From Actinacidiphila acidipaludis (GTDB lineage Bacteria > Actinomycetota > Actinomycetes > Streptomycetales > Streptomycetaceae), in the NCBI RefSeq assembly GCF_019890725.1, contig NZ_JAINZZ010000023.1, positions 1 to 64,000 on the forward strand: 64,000 nt of DNA. The letters run 5' to 3'. The notes beneath the pieces were generated by a model, which was not told the DNA's origin, ran no database searches, and was given only the letters and a program-made list of their open reading frames with translations. The stretch's first letter is position 1; the number at the start of each line of letters is the position of its first letter. The translations under genes were made by a program, and so were the position numbers. Of the stretch, positions 1 to 7,937 are shown one piece after another.

Positions 1-1
1 C

Positions 2-34
2 GTCACCCTCAACCCACTGGACGGCGCGGCCTGA
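2..34 (+). CDS. Possible 3' end of a truncated upstream gene
   Basis: Ten sense codons (reading V-T-L-N-P-L-D-G-A-A) end in TGA at 32-34. This could be the C-terminus of a gene entering from the left edge, convergent with the large gene that ends at 124. The fragment is too short to assign to a family, so this is a weak call based only on an open frame that reaches the edge. Nothing recognisable lies between 35 and 123. Confidence 0.2.
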   Translation, partial: VTLNPLDGAA

Positions 35-123
35 CCGACCAGACCCACGATGCCTGGCGACCGGCACGGCCACCGGCCGCCCAACCCTGCCCACACCCAC
101 CCTGACCTGCTGCTATTGACGCG

Positions 124-3100
124 TCAGACCAGGGACTTGTAGGCCTGCCAGGCCCAGCCGATCTTCACGCGGGCGGCGAACTGGCCGTTGCCCAGACCGC
201 TGTAGCGCCACAGATCGCCGTTTCCGTCACGTGCCACCAGGTCACTGCGGCCGTCACCGTTGAGATCGCCGACGCCGACGACCGCGTTGTAGACGTTCCA
301 GCCCGCGCCGATCCGCACCCGGGCCCGCAACCCGCCCCTGCCGTCGGCGTCGTACCGCCACAACACCCCGGACCTGTCTCGAGCCAGCACATCCCCGGCC
401 CCGTCTCCGGTCAGGTCCTGGACGCCGACAACGGCCGAGTAGATCTGGTACCCGAACCCGATCTTCACCCGCGGCGCGAACTTTCCGGTGCTGGTTCCTG
501 CGTAGAGGTACAGGTCCCCCGACGGCGTACGCGCCAGCAGATCCGGACGTCCGTCGCCGTTCAGGTCGCCGGGCGATGTCAGCACGTCGTAGATGTTCCA
601 GCCTGCACCGATCAGGGCGGTGTGCGTCGCGCTGACACCGCTGTTGAGCCACAGCTTGCCCGCCGCGTCACGGACCAGGAGGTCGTTCGCACCGTCCTTG
701 GTCAGATCGCCGACGGGTACGACCGTGGTGTTCACCGGAAACTGGAGCACTCCCCGGGGGCCTGAGTTGATTCCTCCCGAGGACGTACCCACGCGTTCGT
801 CCAGGCGCCCGGCCGACGTCATCGCGAAGAGGTCGCCGATGCCGTCCTCGTCGTAGTCCCGCGGGTGAGCCACGGCATCGAAGTTCACGGTGCCTGAGCT
901 GCTCGCGGGGAGACCGGTGTCGTCCGGCGTGGCCGTGAGGGTCCAGGTGTACGTGCCGTCGCCGATGAGCCAGCCGTTGCTGTCTCTGCCGTCCCAGGTC
1001 AGGCTGATGGCGTCGCGTGCCACGCTGCCGCTGAAGGATTTCACGACCGTCGTCGATCCGGTGCGCCGGAGGTCGACCCTCCAGCTGGCGACAGGCCCGG
1101 TCATGAGCCACGTCGGCCGCCAGTTGAGCGGCCCGACGCCCTTCAGCGGAGACACGGGGGCCCTGGTCACCCCGAGGGGGGACTCGGGCACGCCGGAGGG
1201 AACGATGTGCGTGGCGCCGGCGGCGTCGCCGTAGGCGAGGAATCCCCGGTACTTGTCGAGGGTCCACGTGATGTTCCGGTCGTCCGGGTAGGGGCCGGCG
1301 GGCAGTTGGGCGACCGTGCGGTCCGGCTGCGCGGTGCCGGTGTGTACGTCGGTGAGCACGAGCTGGTCGCCGGCGTGCCGCACGACGAAGCCGTCGCCGA
1401 GCAGGGCGTGGCCGACGGGCACCCGCACCGACCTGCCGGCGACGCCGTCCCACACCCCGGCCGGGCCGTCATCGCCGCAGGACCAGTACAGCCACCGCCC
1501 CAGGACCTGCATCTCGGCGGGGACGCAAGGGATGTCCGTGGTGACCGAGACGGGCTTGGCCCCGGTAGTGCCCAGGTCGAGGCTGGTGAGCACACCGGTC
1601 GTGGAGGTGGCGGACCACAGTGTCGCTCCCCACAGCGCCGCGGCTGTGATGGGGCGGTCGACCACGACCTCCGGCAAGTTGTAGCGGAAGTCGAGCACGA
1701 CCTGCCGGTTGGAGGATCCGCTGTCGTACAGCACGCGGTCGTCGGCGACGGAGACGATGTGACCGTGCGAGGAGCTCAGGCGGGCATGGTTCCCCCCGTC
1801 CTTCGTCACCACCATGTCCCCGCCGTAGTAGTCGGTGAGGTAGAAGGGACCGTCAGCTCCACCGTCGTCGGTCAGGATCTCGCAGCGCGCACCGCCTGCG
1901 CAGTCGTGCATCGCCCCGGTCTGCAGGCCGGGCATCGTCGCCTCGGTAGCCGAGGCACCCGGGGCGGGAACGGCGCCGGTGCCGACGTCCGCGAACTCCA
2001 GGTGAGCCGAGAACCCCGGCCGTGCGGCAGTCTCCACGCGAGTGAGCCGGCCGCGGGCCAGGGAGAGCCCAGCGGGCTGAGGCCGGAACGTCGAAAACGG
2101 CCGGAGCACCACAGGACCCGTGCCGTCCGCCGGGATGCGGAAGGTGGCCCATGACTCCGTTCCGGTCCGTGCGTTGACGATCGCGCCGCCGTCGGCCGAC
2201 GGGAGCAGCGTGGCGGCGTCGTCGAGCAGGGTCCGGACCGGGCCACCGTCCAGGGGGAGGGAGTACGCGGGGTCGGGCGTGCCGTCGACGAGTGTGGCGC
2301 TCTGGCGCAGAGCGATCACCGCGTCCCCGGCCAGCACCGTGTCGATGTGGACCGACCAGCTCGGGGTTCCCGGCACCGTGAGAACGGCAGGCGGAGCCTG
2401 AGGGTCGGTGCGGTCGTAGACGCGGACGGTGTTCTCGGCGGCGTACCCGAAGTGGTCCCGGTCAAGCAGCAGGTGGTAGGAGCCCGCCGGCTCCCCGGCC
2501 TCGAGAACCGAGTCCGCCAAGGAGGCGGTGTCCGTGTCGATGACGCCTGCGTGCAGGTGGCTGCCGTCGTTGTAGGTCAGCTCGACGGCCCCGGGGACAG
2601 CGGCGATCTGCCCGCTCATCCACCGAGCATCGGCGGGCCAGTCCGACACAGCCCGGTCGGTGAACCGGCCCGCGCCCGCGGGAGTCAGCAGGTGCAGAAT
2701 CCCGTTCCGCGCGTCGGTGGCTTGCGCCAGCAATGCCCATCCCGTGGCCGTCGGAACGACCCGTTCGGTGTCGTATCCGTCCACGATCGGATAGGTGGCC
2801 CAGGTGGCCGTGGCCACATCGAAGACCCGAAGCTCCATATGGCTCGGCGGTGAGGTGGAAGGGGCGGTGGCCGGAACCATCTGGGAGACCCAGGTCCGCC
2901 CATCGCCGCTCTGCGTGACGTCCGGGGCACCGTAGGGAGAGTCCGCGATGGTCGTGACTGTGCCGTTGTCGGGCTGCCATGCGTACTGCGCCGAACCGTC
3001 GGCCGTCCACGTGTCCTCGGTGAGGTAGCCGTGGGCGGCGGCACCGATGACCGCCGGCCCGCCGGGCCCCACGGGCTGTACCGGTGCGATCACGCTCTCG

Positions 3101-3216
3101 CCGGCCGGCGGCCCACCGTCGGCGACCGCCGTCTGCGGCAGCTCGGCGGTCGCCGCTGCGAGTACGGCGAGCGCGGCGACCAGGCCGCGACGTACTGCGG
3201 TGGTCGTACGAATCAC
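124..3216 (-). CDS. Secreted FG-GAP/VCBS repeat protein, 1030 aa
   Basis: This is a very large exported protein. The N-terminus has a basic start (MIRTTTAVRRG), a hydrophobic stretch rich in Ala, Val and Leu to about residue 24, and a likely signal peptidase site near residues 30-32. The central ~650 residues look like beta-propeller-type repeats with no family I can name. At about residues 715-780 there is a FlgD-type Ig-like segment (WDGRDSNGW, DGTYTWTL). The last ~240 residues carry five FG-GAP/VCBS repeats with the calcium-loop signature D-x-N/T-x-D-G-x-x-D (GDLNGDGRPDLL, GDLNGDGRSDLV and variants), spaced about 45-50 residues. Such repeats normally form a calcium-binding extracellular propeller. 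No enzymatic motif was recognised. It stands alone, with about 390 bp separating it from the divergent lipoprotein gene. Confidence 0.85.
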   Translation of the reverse strand: MIRTTTAVRRGLVAALAVLAAATAELPQTAVADGGPPAGESVIAPVQPVGPGGPAVIGAAAHGYLTEDTWTADGSAQYAWQPDNGTVTTIADSPYGAPDVTQSGDGRTWVSQMVPATAPSTSPPSHMELRVFDVATATWATYPIVDGYDTERVVPTATGWALLAQATDARNGILHLLTPAGAGRFTDRAVSDWPADARWMSGQIAAVPGAVELTYNDGSHLHAGVIDTDTASLADSVLEAGEPAGSYHLLLDRDHFGYAAENTVRVYDRTDPQAPPAVLTVPGTPSWSVHIDTVLAGDAVIALRQSATLVDGTPDPAYSLPLDGGPVRTLLDDAATLLPSADGGAIVNARTGTESWATFRIPADGTGPVVLRPFSTFRPQPAGLSLARGRLTRVETAARPGFSAHLEFADVGTGAVPAPGASATEATMPGLQTGAMHDCAGGARCEILTDDGGADGPFYLTDYYGGDMVVTKDGGNHARLSSSHGHIVSVADDRVLYDSGSSNRQVVLDFRYNLPEVVVDRPITAAALWGATLWSATSTTGVLTSLDLGTTGAKPVSVTTDIPCVPAEMQVLGRWLYWSCGDDGPAGVWDGVAGRSVRVPVGHALLGDGFVVRHAGDQLVLTDVHTGTAQPDRTVAQLPAGPYPDDRNITWTLDKYRGFLAYGDAAGATHIVPSGVPESPLGVTRAPVSPLKGVGPLNWRPTWLMTGPVASWRVDLRRTGSTTVVKSFSGSVARDAISLTWDGRDSNGWLIGDGTYTWTLTATPDDTGLPASSSGTVNFDAVAHPRDYDEDGIGDLFAMTSAGRLDERVGTSSGGINSGPRGVLQFPVNTTVVPVGDLTKDGANDLLVRDAAGKLWLNSGVSATHTALIGAGWNIYDVLTSPGDLNGDGRPDLLARTPSGDLYLYAGTSTGKFAPRVKIGFGYQIYSAVVGVQDLTGDGAGDVLARDRSGVLWRYDADGRGGLRARVRIGAGWNVYNAVVGVGDLNGDGRSDLVARDGNGDLWRYSGLGNGQFAARVKIGWAWQAYKSLV

Positions 3217-3607
3217 CTGGGTCCCCTCCCGCCCCCGGCGTCTCCACGCGGGGAATCTGCGGGCGGCCTTGGCGGCCGGGCCCGCGTCGATGAGGAGGTG
3301 CCCACGGCCAAACGGGCAAGTGGATGGGCGCGGCCGCGGCGCATGACGATGCGCCGGCGCGCGGAAGAACGGAAGCCCCCCGGCCCCTGGTCATCCCCCC
3401 AGCAAGACAGCGAACTGTAACAGGCGCCGCACCCGCGACGGAACGACACATCGCCCAGTCGTTCACCGAGGCCAGGGCAGCCGACGCGCGACCTCACCAT
3501 GCCCCGTCATCCTTGCGGCGCCGCTCGACGTGCGTCACGCCGCGCCGGGAGGCAGGCTTGGCTTCTACTTGCCGGGTGTTACCGCGTCCTGTGCAGGGAG
3601 GACACCG

Positions 3608-4183
3608 ATGCGCAGTATGGCCGGGATCGCTCTGACGGCGTTGCTTGTCACGGCGGCAGCCGGTTGCGCCGGCAGCCCTGAGGCCACCAGGACGCCGAGC
3701 AGCACGACGCCGCAGGAGTCAGCCTCGTCGGGGCAGAAAGGCCCGATTGCGTCAGCCTCCCCCTCCCCCGTACCCGTCGGGCGCACGCTGAGCCTGACCG
3801 GCATCAAGGCCGGCGAAAAGCTCGACGTCGCCGTCGTGAAGGTGGTGGATCCGGCAAGTGGGACAGAGTTGTCCAGTCCCCCGCCGGGGAAGCGGTTGGT
3901 CGCTGTCCAGTTCCGCCTGCACAACACCGGATCCACCACCTATACCGACTCGCCCGACAACGGTGCGAAAGTGGTCGACACCAAGGGCCAGGGATTCGAC
4001 TCGGCGATCACGGACACGACCTCGGCAGGGCCGAACTTCCCCGCGACCACGACAGTCTCCCCGGGCGGCAAGGCCCTGGGATTCATCGTCTTCGAGGTCC
4101 CGGCCGCCTCAAAGATCGCCCTGGTGCAGTTCGCCCTGGACAGCGGATTCTCCACCGATGTCGGTCAGTGGAAAGTGCCCTGA
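3608..4183 (+). CDS. Lipoprotein with DUF4352-like domain
   Basis: A 191-aa lipoprotein. The ATG at 3608 is preceded by a GGGAGG ribosome site at about 3596-3602. An upstream in-frame ATG at 3530 would bury the signal peptide and is rejected. The N-terminus is MRSMAGIALTALLVTAAAGC, whose C20 closes a lipobox (T-A-A-A-G-C). A Ser/Thr/Pro-rich linker follows (about 22-55). The C-terminal ~120 residues form a beta domain of the DUF4352 type (KRLVAVQFRLHNTG, GFIVFEVP), usually found anchored outside Gram-positive membranes with unknown ligand. The stop at 4181-4183 directly abuts the integrase remnant, so this gene is either chromosomal or left over from an older element. Function is unknown. Confidence 0.85.
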   Translation: MRSMAGIALTALLVTAAAGCAGSPEATRTPSSTTPQESASSGQKGPIASASPSPVPVGRTLSLTGIKAGEKLDVAVVKVVDPASGTELSSPPPGKRLVAVQFRLHNTGSTTYTDSPDNGAKVVDTKGQGFDSAITDTTSAGPNFPATTTVSPGGKALGFIVFEVPAASKIALVQFALDSGFSTDVGQWKVP

Positions 4184-4184
4184 G

Positions 4185-4448
4185 CGCACGATCCTGAACG
4201 AGCTGGGCGTCGACATCGTGACCATCATGGAGATCCTGCGGCACACGCAGATCAGCCAGACGCGCCGCTACGTCAAGGGACGGTCGCATCTCAGCAAGGC
4301 CGCCATGCACCGGACGGGCGACACGTTCCTGCCGCAGCCCGGGCCACGAATGAGACCAGAACTGAGACGGCGGACACCCGCGCGGACCGGGCCCGCCGCA
4401 GGCGTCGCATCCCATGAACGAGAGAACCCCAGCTCAGAGAAGTTCTGA
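4185..4448 (+). pseudogene. 3' remnant of a tyrosine integrase
   Basis: Immediately after the lipoprotein stop, a frame without its own start encodes the C-terminal end of a tyrosine recombinase. It reads NELGVDIVTIMEILRHTQ, then a Tyr (TRRYVKG) nine residues after the H-T, which is the usual His and nucleophilic Tyr of the last catalytic helices. Everything upstream of this box (arm-binding, core-binding, first Arg and the H-x-x-R box) is missing. The frame runs on to a TGA at 4446-4448 that lies inside the following hairpin, so the original 3' end is also altered. Integrase, hairpin and tRNA 3' end appear in the same order at 30.1 kb. I infer an older element used the same tRNA-Thr site and left this stump. 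Confidence 0.75.
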
Positions 4449-4455
4449 GCTGGGG
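4427..4455 (+). terminator. Hairpin terminator after integrase remnant
   Basis: A perfect 12-bp stem, CCCCAGCTCAGA (4427-4438) with TCTGAGCTGGGG (4444-4455), has a 5-nt loop. It sits between the integrase remnant and the left attachment repeat, in the same relative place as the hairpin after the intact integrase at 30.1 kb. There is no long T tract, which is normal for these genomes. Confidence 0.75.
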
Positions 4456-4459
4456 CTTC

Positions 4460-4507
4460 GGTGGAGCCGCCTTCGGGATTCGAACCCGAGACCTACGCAT
4501 TACGAGT
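4460..4507. repeat. attL, 48-bp direct repeat
   Basis: This 48-bp sequence is identical to 30181-30228. It corresponds to the 3' part of the tRNA-Thr(CGU) gene (anticodon arm, T arm, acceptor strand and encoded CCA) plus 2 bp beyond. Identity ends at 4508 (t versus g) and at 4459 (c versus a). It marks the left end of the integrated element. Confidence 0.95.
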
Positions 4508-4805
4508 TTCCGGGCACAAGTGCCACACGGCACCACACGGCATCATGCCCACAGGTCAGACGCAGTACACGCACCCTGTGATGCGCCGTGATGCGGCATG
4601 GATTGCAACTACGAATGCAACTCGCAGAGGCCCGTTCGCGACATCTGAGCGAGTAAGTGGCGCCACATGCTTGCGTGGTGCGCTGTGGCGCCCTATGGTC
4701 TTCGCAAGCGAGTAAGTGACACCGCTTACGCAAGCGGCCCCGGCCGGGATGTAGGAGTCCCAGCCAGGGCCTGACGGAACTACCTGCTAGCACAGGAGCC
4801 CGCTA
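4508..4805. promoter_or_regulatory. Left-end control region of the element
   Basis: This 298-bp gene-free stretch contains two copies of TGCAACT (4604-4610, 4616-4622). The same heptamer occurs at 30115-30121 near the other end, so these may be arm-type sites for the integrase. It also holds two copies of an operator-like sequence (4649-4666 and 4708-4723) that recurs at 28.05 kb, and an imperfect palindrome CCGCTTACGCAAGCGG. The promoter for the transfer operon that begins at 4806 must lie here. No clear -35/-10 pair was identified. Confidence 0.6.
4649..4723. promoter_or_regulatory. Operator pair shared with the integrase/excisionase region
   Basis: GCGAGTAAGTGGCGCCAC (4649-4666) and GCGAGTAAGTGACACC (4708-4723) are, on the opposite strand, GTGGCGCCACTTACTCGC and GGTGTCACTTACTCGC. 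These match GTGGAGTCACTTACTCAC and GTGGTGCCACTTGCTCAC at 28052-28092. The GTGGCGCCAC half is itself palindromic. They lie 80-155 bp upstream of the first transfer gene, as expected for repressor sites. Confidence 0.65.
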
Positions 4806-5267
4806 ATGCTGCATGTTCTCATGCGCCCCCGTGGCCTGCGCCAGAGCGCCGCCCGCCGGTTCGCCGCCCGCGTCTCCGACGCTGTCCGCTCCACGATCGC
4901 GCCCGCCGAGCTGGTCATCGACCAGGCGCCGGCCATCGTCTCGGACCCCGCCGACGTGTACACCGACGACGCTCTCCCCCCTGTCGCCGACATCGAGGCC
5001 GCTGCCGCCGAGTTCGAGCGCGCCACGGACCAGGCCCGCCGCGCCGACCGTGGCAAGCGCGCCGCCCGGAAGATCCTGGACCGCCTTCCCGCCGGTATCT
5101 ACGGCGAGTGGCTCGTGTCGCGCACCCCGTCGTCCCGGCAGACTGCCGACCTCGACGCGATCCGCGAGACGTACAAGCGCCTCGGTCTCGGCCCGGTGCC
5201 GATGAAGTCCTCCGCCCCGTCGCTGAAGGTCGAGCGCATCGAGGTTCCCGCGGCGGTGACCGCATGA
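4806..5267 (+). CDS. Hypothetical protein, first gene of transfer operon
   Basis: A 153-aa soluble protein, with an ATG preceded by AGGAG at about 4791-4795. It is rich in Ala, Arg and Asp, with a helical central segment (about residues 60-100, ADIEAAAAEFERATDQARRA). No catalytic motif was recognised. It resembles the small conserved proteins that open the transfer operon of many Streptomyces integrative elements, but I cannot name a family. The stop overlaps the next start (ATGA at 5264-5267), so the two are translationally coupled. Transcription is probably controlled by the operator-like repeats just upstream. Confidence 0.75.
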   Translation: MLHVLMRPRGLRQSAARRFAARVSDAVRSTIAPAELVIDQAPAIVSDPADVYTDDALPPVADIEAAAAEFERATDQARRADRGKRAARKILDRLPAGIYGEWLVSRTPSSRQTADLDAIRETYKRLGLGPVPMKSSAPSLKVERIEVPAAVTA

Positions 5268-5929
5268 ACGCCACCTGCCGGATCCGCGGCTGCGACGGCC
5301 GCTGGCACAGCCAGGACATGTGCGACGTGGTCCTCGCGGACCTGGGCACCACCGGCGTCGACCTGATCGCCGAGGTCGACGCGATCGACGGCGGCCCGGT
5401 CCAGCTCGTCGTGTGGGAGGGCGAGGGGCGCGACCTGCTCCGCACCTCCGACCCGGCCGCCGGCCACGCCTTCGCCGACCGGCTGCGCGCCCTGGCCGCC
5501 GCGATCGACAAGGGCACGGCGCTGCTCCCCCAGCCCGCCCCGGTCGAGCCCGTCGACTACGCCGCGCGGTTCGCCGCCCTCGACTCCGACCTGCTCTTCG
5601 AGCTGGAGGACGGCGGGGACTGCGAGGACGCCCGCCGCTACGTCGAGTCCCTGCTGATGGTCCTGGCCGAGTGGCGCACCCGCGTGATGGGGCTGCTCGC
5701 CGAGACCCCGGCGGAGTGGGCGGTCCCGGAGGCCGGCGCCTACCAGCGGGCCCTGAACCGCACCCGCGAGGCGTGGCTGCAGTACGGGTTCCGCTGGCAG
5801 GGCGGCCCCGCGCTGCCGTGGCCGTTCGACCTGCCGGAGCAGGCGCCCGCCGTGGCGCCGGCCGCTCCCGTCACCCGGATCGAGGCCCCCGGCCGTCGCT
5901 CCCTGGTTCTCCGCGAGGTGGCCGCGTGA
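5264..5929 (+). CDS. Hypothetical ICE protein, Cys/His-containing N-terminus
   Basis: A 221-aa protein starting at the ATG that overlaps the previous stop (ATGA). The N-terminus contains C-R-I-R-G-C-D-G-R-W-H-S-Q-D-M-C, a possible small metal-binding site. Residues about 15-85 resemble the beta-rich part of DUF6907-type proteins (DLIAEVDAIDGGPVQLVVWEG). The C-terminal half is helical and acidic. Function is unknown. It is coupled by GTGA overlap to a possible upstream start of the next gene. Confidence 0.7.
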   Translation: MNATCRIRGCDGRWHSQDMCDVVLADLGTTGVDLIAEVDAIDGGPVQLVVWEGEGRDLLRTSDPAAGHAFADRLRALAAAIDKGTALLPQPAPVEPVDYAARFAALDSDLLFELEDGGDCEDARRYVESLLMVLAEWRTRVMGLLAETPAEWAVPEAGAYQRALNRTREAWLQYGFRWQGGPALPWPFDLPEQAPAVAPAAPVTRIEAPGRRSLVLREVAA

Positions 5930-6012
5930 ACGCCACCGAGACCGAGTTCTTCCGCGCCTTCGCCGGGCGCGTCCGTGACCAACTGCCCACCGCCCGAAGG
6001 GGGGACCCGACC

Positions 6013-6849
6013 ATGAGCGCCACTGACATCGCCGAGACCACGAACACCGCCGTACCCGTCACGTTCCAGGCGGCCCCGGACGCCCCGTGCGAGGCCTACC
6101 CGTGGTGCGTCGAGAAGGGCGCGCACGTCGACCACTTCGGCCGGCGCGTGGCCCTGCCGAGCTCCGACCGCGGAATGGTGCTCGAAGCGCACCTCTACAC
6201 CGACCAGCCGAGCGGCGTGCCGGTCATCGACTACGACCGCGGGATCGACGACTGGCGGGAGTTCACCAGCGGCGACGAGCTGCGCGCCGAGGTCGCTCAG
6301 GTGCGGGCGCACCTGGTGCGGCTGGAGGCCCTGGCCGACGAGTACGACGCGGTCCGGGAAGCGGCCGGCGCGGAGACGCCGTCCACCAGCGTTCGGGACG
6401 AGAAGCCGCGGCAGTGGACGCTGCGCAGCGACACGGGCGTGACCGTCTTCGGGTACCTGCCGCCGTGGGCCGAGGAGGACCCGAGCGACGACAACATCCC
6501 GGTGAAGAAGCTCCGGTTCCGCCTGTCCGACATCACCCACGAGCGCGTGTACGACGCGCCGCAGATGACCGTCCGGGGACCGTTCGGGGACGACGGGGCG
6601 CTGGAGGACGTCGACTCCAGGGTCTTCGCCCCGCAGATCTGGTGTGGCCCGCACAGCGACTACCCGGAAGAGCGCCAGCCCTACGCGTTCATCACGGTCC
6701 TGGAGGAGTGCGTGATCGACCACCTCGGTCCGCAGGAGGTCGCCGACATTGCGGGCAAGCTGCGGGCGCAGGCCGACGTGCTCGACCAGGCTGCGATCGA
6801 CCTCGCCGCGGCCCGCGCCGACTGGGACGCCAACGGCGGTGCCCTCTGA
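6013..6849 (+). CDS. DUF6907-type protein
   Basis: A 278-aa protein. I chose the ATG at 6013 because a strong purine run (AAGGGGGGA, 5998-6006) sits just upstream. An in-frame GTG at 5926, overlapping the previous stop as GTGA, would add 29 plausible residues, so the start is uncertain. The N-terminal third carries the DUF6907 signature, C-x-A-Y-P-W-C-V-E-K-G-A-H-V-D-H-F followed by a beta-rich stretch with VLEAHLYTDQ. The middle and C-terminal parts are unassigned. DUF6907 genes are common in Streptomyces integrative elements and phages and have no known activity. The stop overlaps the next ATG by one base. Confidence 0.75.
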   Translation: MSATDIAETTNTAVPVTFQAAPDAPCEAYPWCVEKGAHVDHFGRRVALPSSDRGMVLEAHLYTDQPSGVPVIDYDRGIDDWREFTSGDELRAEVAQVRAHLVRLEALADEYDAVREAAGAETPSTSVRDEKPRQWTLRSDTGVTVFGYLPPWAEEDPSDDNIPVKKLRFRLSDITHERVYDAPQMTVRGPFGDDGALEDVDSRVFAPQIWCGPHSDYPEERQPYAFITVLEECVIDHLGPQEVADIAGKLRAQADVLDQAAIDLAAARADWDANGGAL

Positions 6850-7202
6850 TGGACACCACGACGACGGAGGCCGGGAACACGCCCGGCCTCCCCGCGACGA
6901 CGCTCCTCGCGGAGCAGTTGACCGCCATCGAGGCCCTGGCCGTCATCGGCCGGACGTTCGCCAAGCTGCCGGCCGTGAACCTCTCGGTGGGCCACCTGTT
7001 CCCGAACACCATCTGCATCGACGTTCACGACACCCTGAGCGTCTTCGAGGCGTGGCGTGACGCCCTGTGCATCCCCGTCGACCGGGTTCACCTCAGGGGC
7101 ACGGGCGAGCGGTACATCAAGGCCGAGACCATCATTCACGGCGCCCGTGTCGAGCTGACCGGGTATGCGCAGGCCGCCAACGAGTGGGGTGGGGCCGCGT
7201 GA
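6849..7202 (+). CDS. Hypothetical protein
   Basis: A 117-aa protein whose ATG shares its A with the preceding TGA (TGATG). It reads MDTTTTEAGNTPGLPATTLL then a compact alpha/beta segment (FAKLPAVNLSVGHLFP, VDRVHLRGTGERYIKAE). No family was recognised. It is embedded in a run of start-stop overlaps from 4806 to 9534, so it is co-expressed with the transfer genes. Confidence 0.7.
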   Translation: MDTTTTEAGNTPGLPATTLLAEQLTAIEALAVIGRTFAKLPAVNLSVGHLFPNTICIDVHDTLSVFEAWRDALCIPVDRVHLRGTGERYIKAETIIHGARVELTGYAQAANEWGGAA

Positions 7203-7585
7203 CCGCCCGTACCGTCTCGATCGAGACCAGCGACCACGGGACCGTCGAGGTCCCCGAGCCCGCCTGGTGCACTGGAGCCGCCCACCCGGACGGTGTCGAG
7301 CGCGACGCCATCGCCCACACCGGGCCGACCATCAATGTCATGGCCGACACCGAGCGCGGCCCGCGCCGGCTCCTGGAACTGCTCCTGTGGGCCGACGCGT
7401 TCCCGACCCCGGCCAACCGGCACGGAGACGCCGTGTACGTCGCCGTGCAGCTCCTGGACGGCGATTACTTCGGTTACGACGTGACCGGCCTGGACGGGCT
7501 CGCGGCGGACCTGCTGGAGGCCGCCGGGCGGGTCCGGTACATGGCCCGTCGCCTCGCCGTGGAGAACCGCGGAGGTGACCGCTGA
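7199..7585 (+). CDS. DUF6907-like protein
   Basis: A 128-aa protein with a GTG start overlapping the previous stop (GTGA). It reads like a second, shorter DUF6907 relative: E-P-A-W-C-T-G-A-A-H-P-D near residue 25, then alternating beta strands (DAVYVAVQLLDGDYFGYDVT). It has a single Cys with nearby His/Asp residues instead of the two-Cys form seen at 6013. Function is unknown. It is coupled to the next small gene by TGATG. Confidence 0.7.
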   Translation: MTARTVSIETSDHGTVEVPEPAWCTGAAHPDGVERDAIAHTGPTINVMADTERGPRRLLELLLWADAFPTPANRHGDAVYVAVQLLDGDYFGYDVTGLDGLAADLLEAAGRVRYMARRLAVENRGGDR

Positions 7586-7764
7586 TGCCCGGGACCGCGC
7601 TGGTTCGCCGCCCCACCGAGGACGCAGCGATCCGCTCGCAGCGGCCCCTGCCGCCCGTCACGACGCTGTTGGACCTGCACCTGCACGCCACCGCCACTCA
7701 GGACCGGTACGGGGCGCGGCTGTTCGCCTGCCAGCTCGACCGGGCGTTGGGCGGTGTCCGATGA
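7585..7764 (+). CDS. Small hypothetical protein, 59 aa
   Basis: A short frame begins at the ATG that overlaps the previous TGA (TGATG, 7583-7587) and ends with ATGA at 7761-7764, overlapping the next start. It encodes a basic peptide with a short His-containing helix (LLDLHLHATATQDRYG). No family was recognised. Precise coupling at both ends is the main evidence that it is translated. Confidence 0.65.
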   Translation: MPGTALVRRPTEDAAIRSQRPLPPVTTLLDLHLHATATQDRYGARLFACQLDRALGGVR

Positions 7765-7937
7765 AGACCGTTCTCCTCGGCCTGCTCCTCGGCCTCCTGG
7801 CCGCCTTCCCGCACCTCGCCGCACCGCTGCTCGCCGCCGGCCGCGTCGTGGCCGTGCAGCCGCTTCTGTGGGCGTTCTGCGCCGGCCTGGCGGCCCGACC
7901 GCGCATCGTCCGCCGTTTCTCCCGGAGGATCTCGTGA
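7761..7937 (+). CDS. Small membrane protein, 58 aa
   Basis: MKTVLLGLLLGLLAAFPHL begins a protein that is hydrophobic over residues 3-30, with a second weaker hydrophobic segment (about 33-46) and a basic tail (RPRIVRRFSRR). It probably has one or two membrane spans. The ATG overlaps the previous stop and the TGA overlaps the next GTG. Small membrane proteins of this kind are common beside spread (spd) genes in Streptomyces plasmids and integrative elements. Its exact role is unknown. Confidence 0.65.
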   Translation: MKTVLLGLLLGLLAAFPHLAAPLLAAGRVVAVQPLLWAFCAGLAARPRIVRRFSRRIS

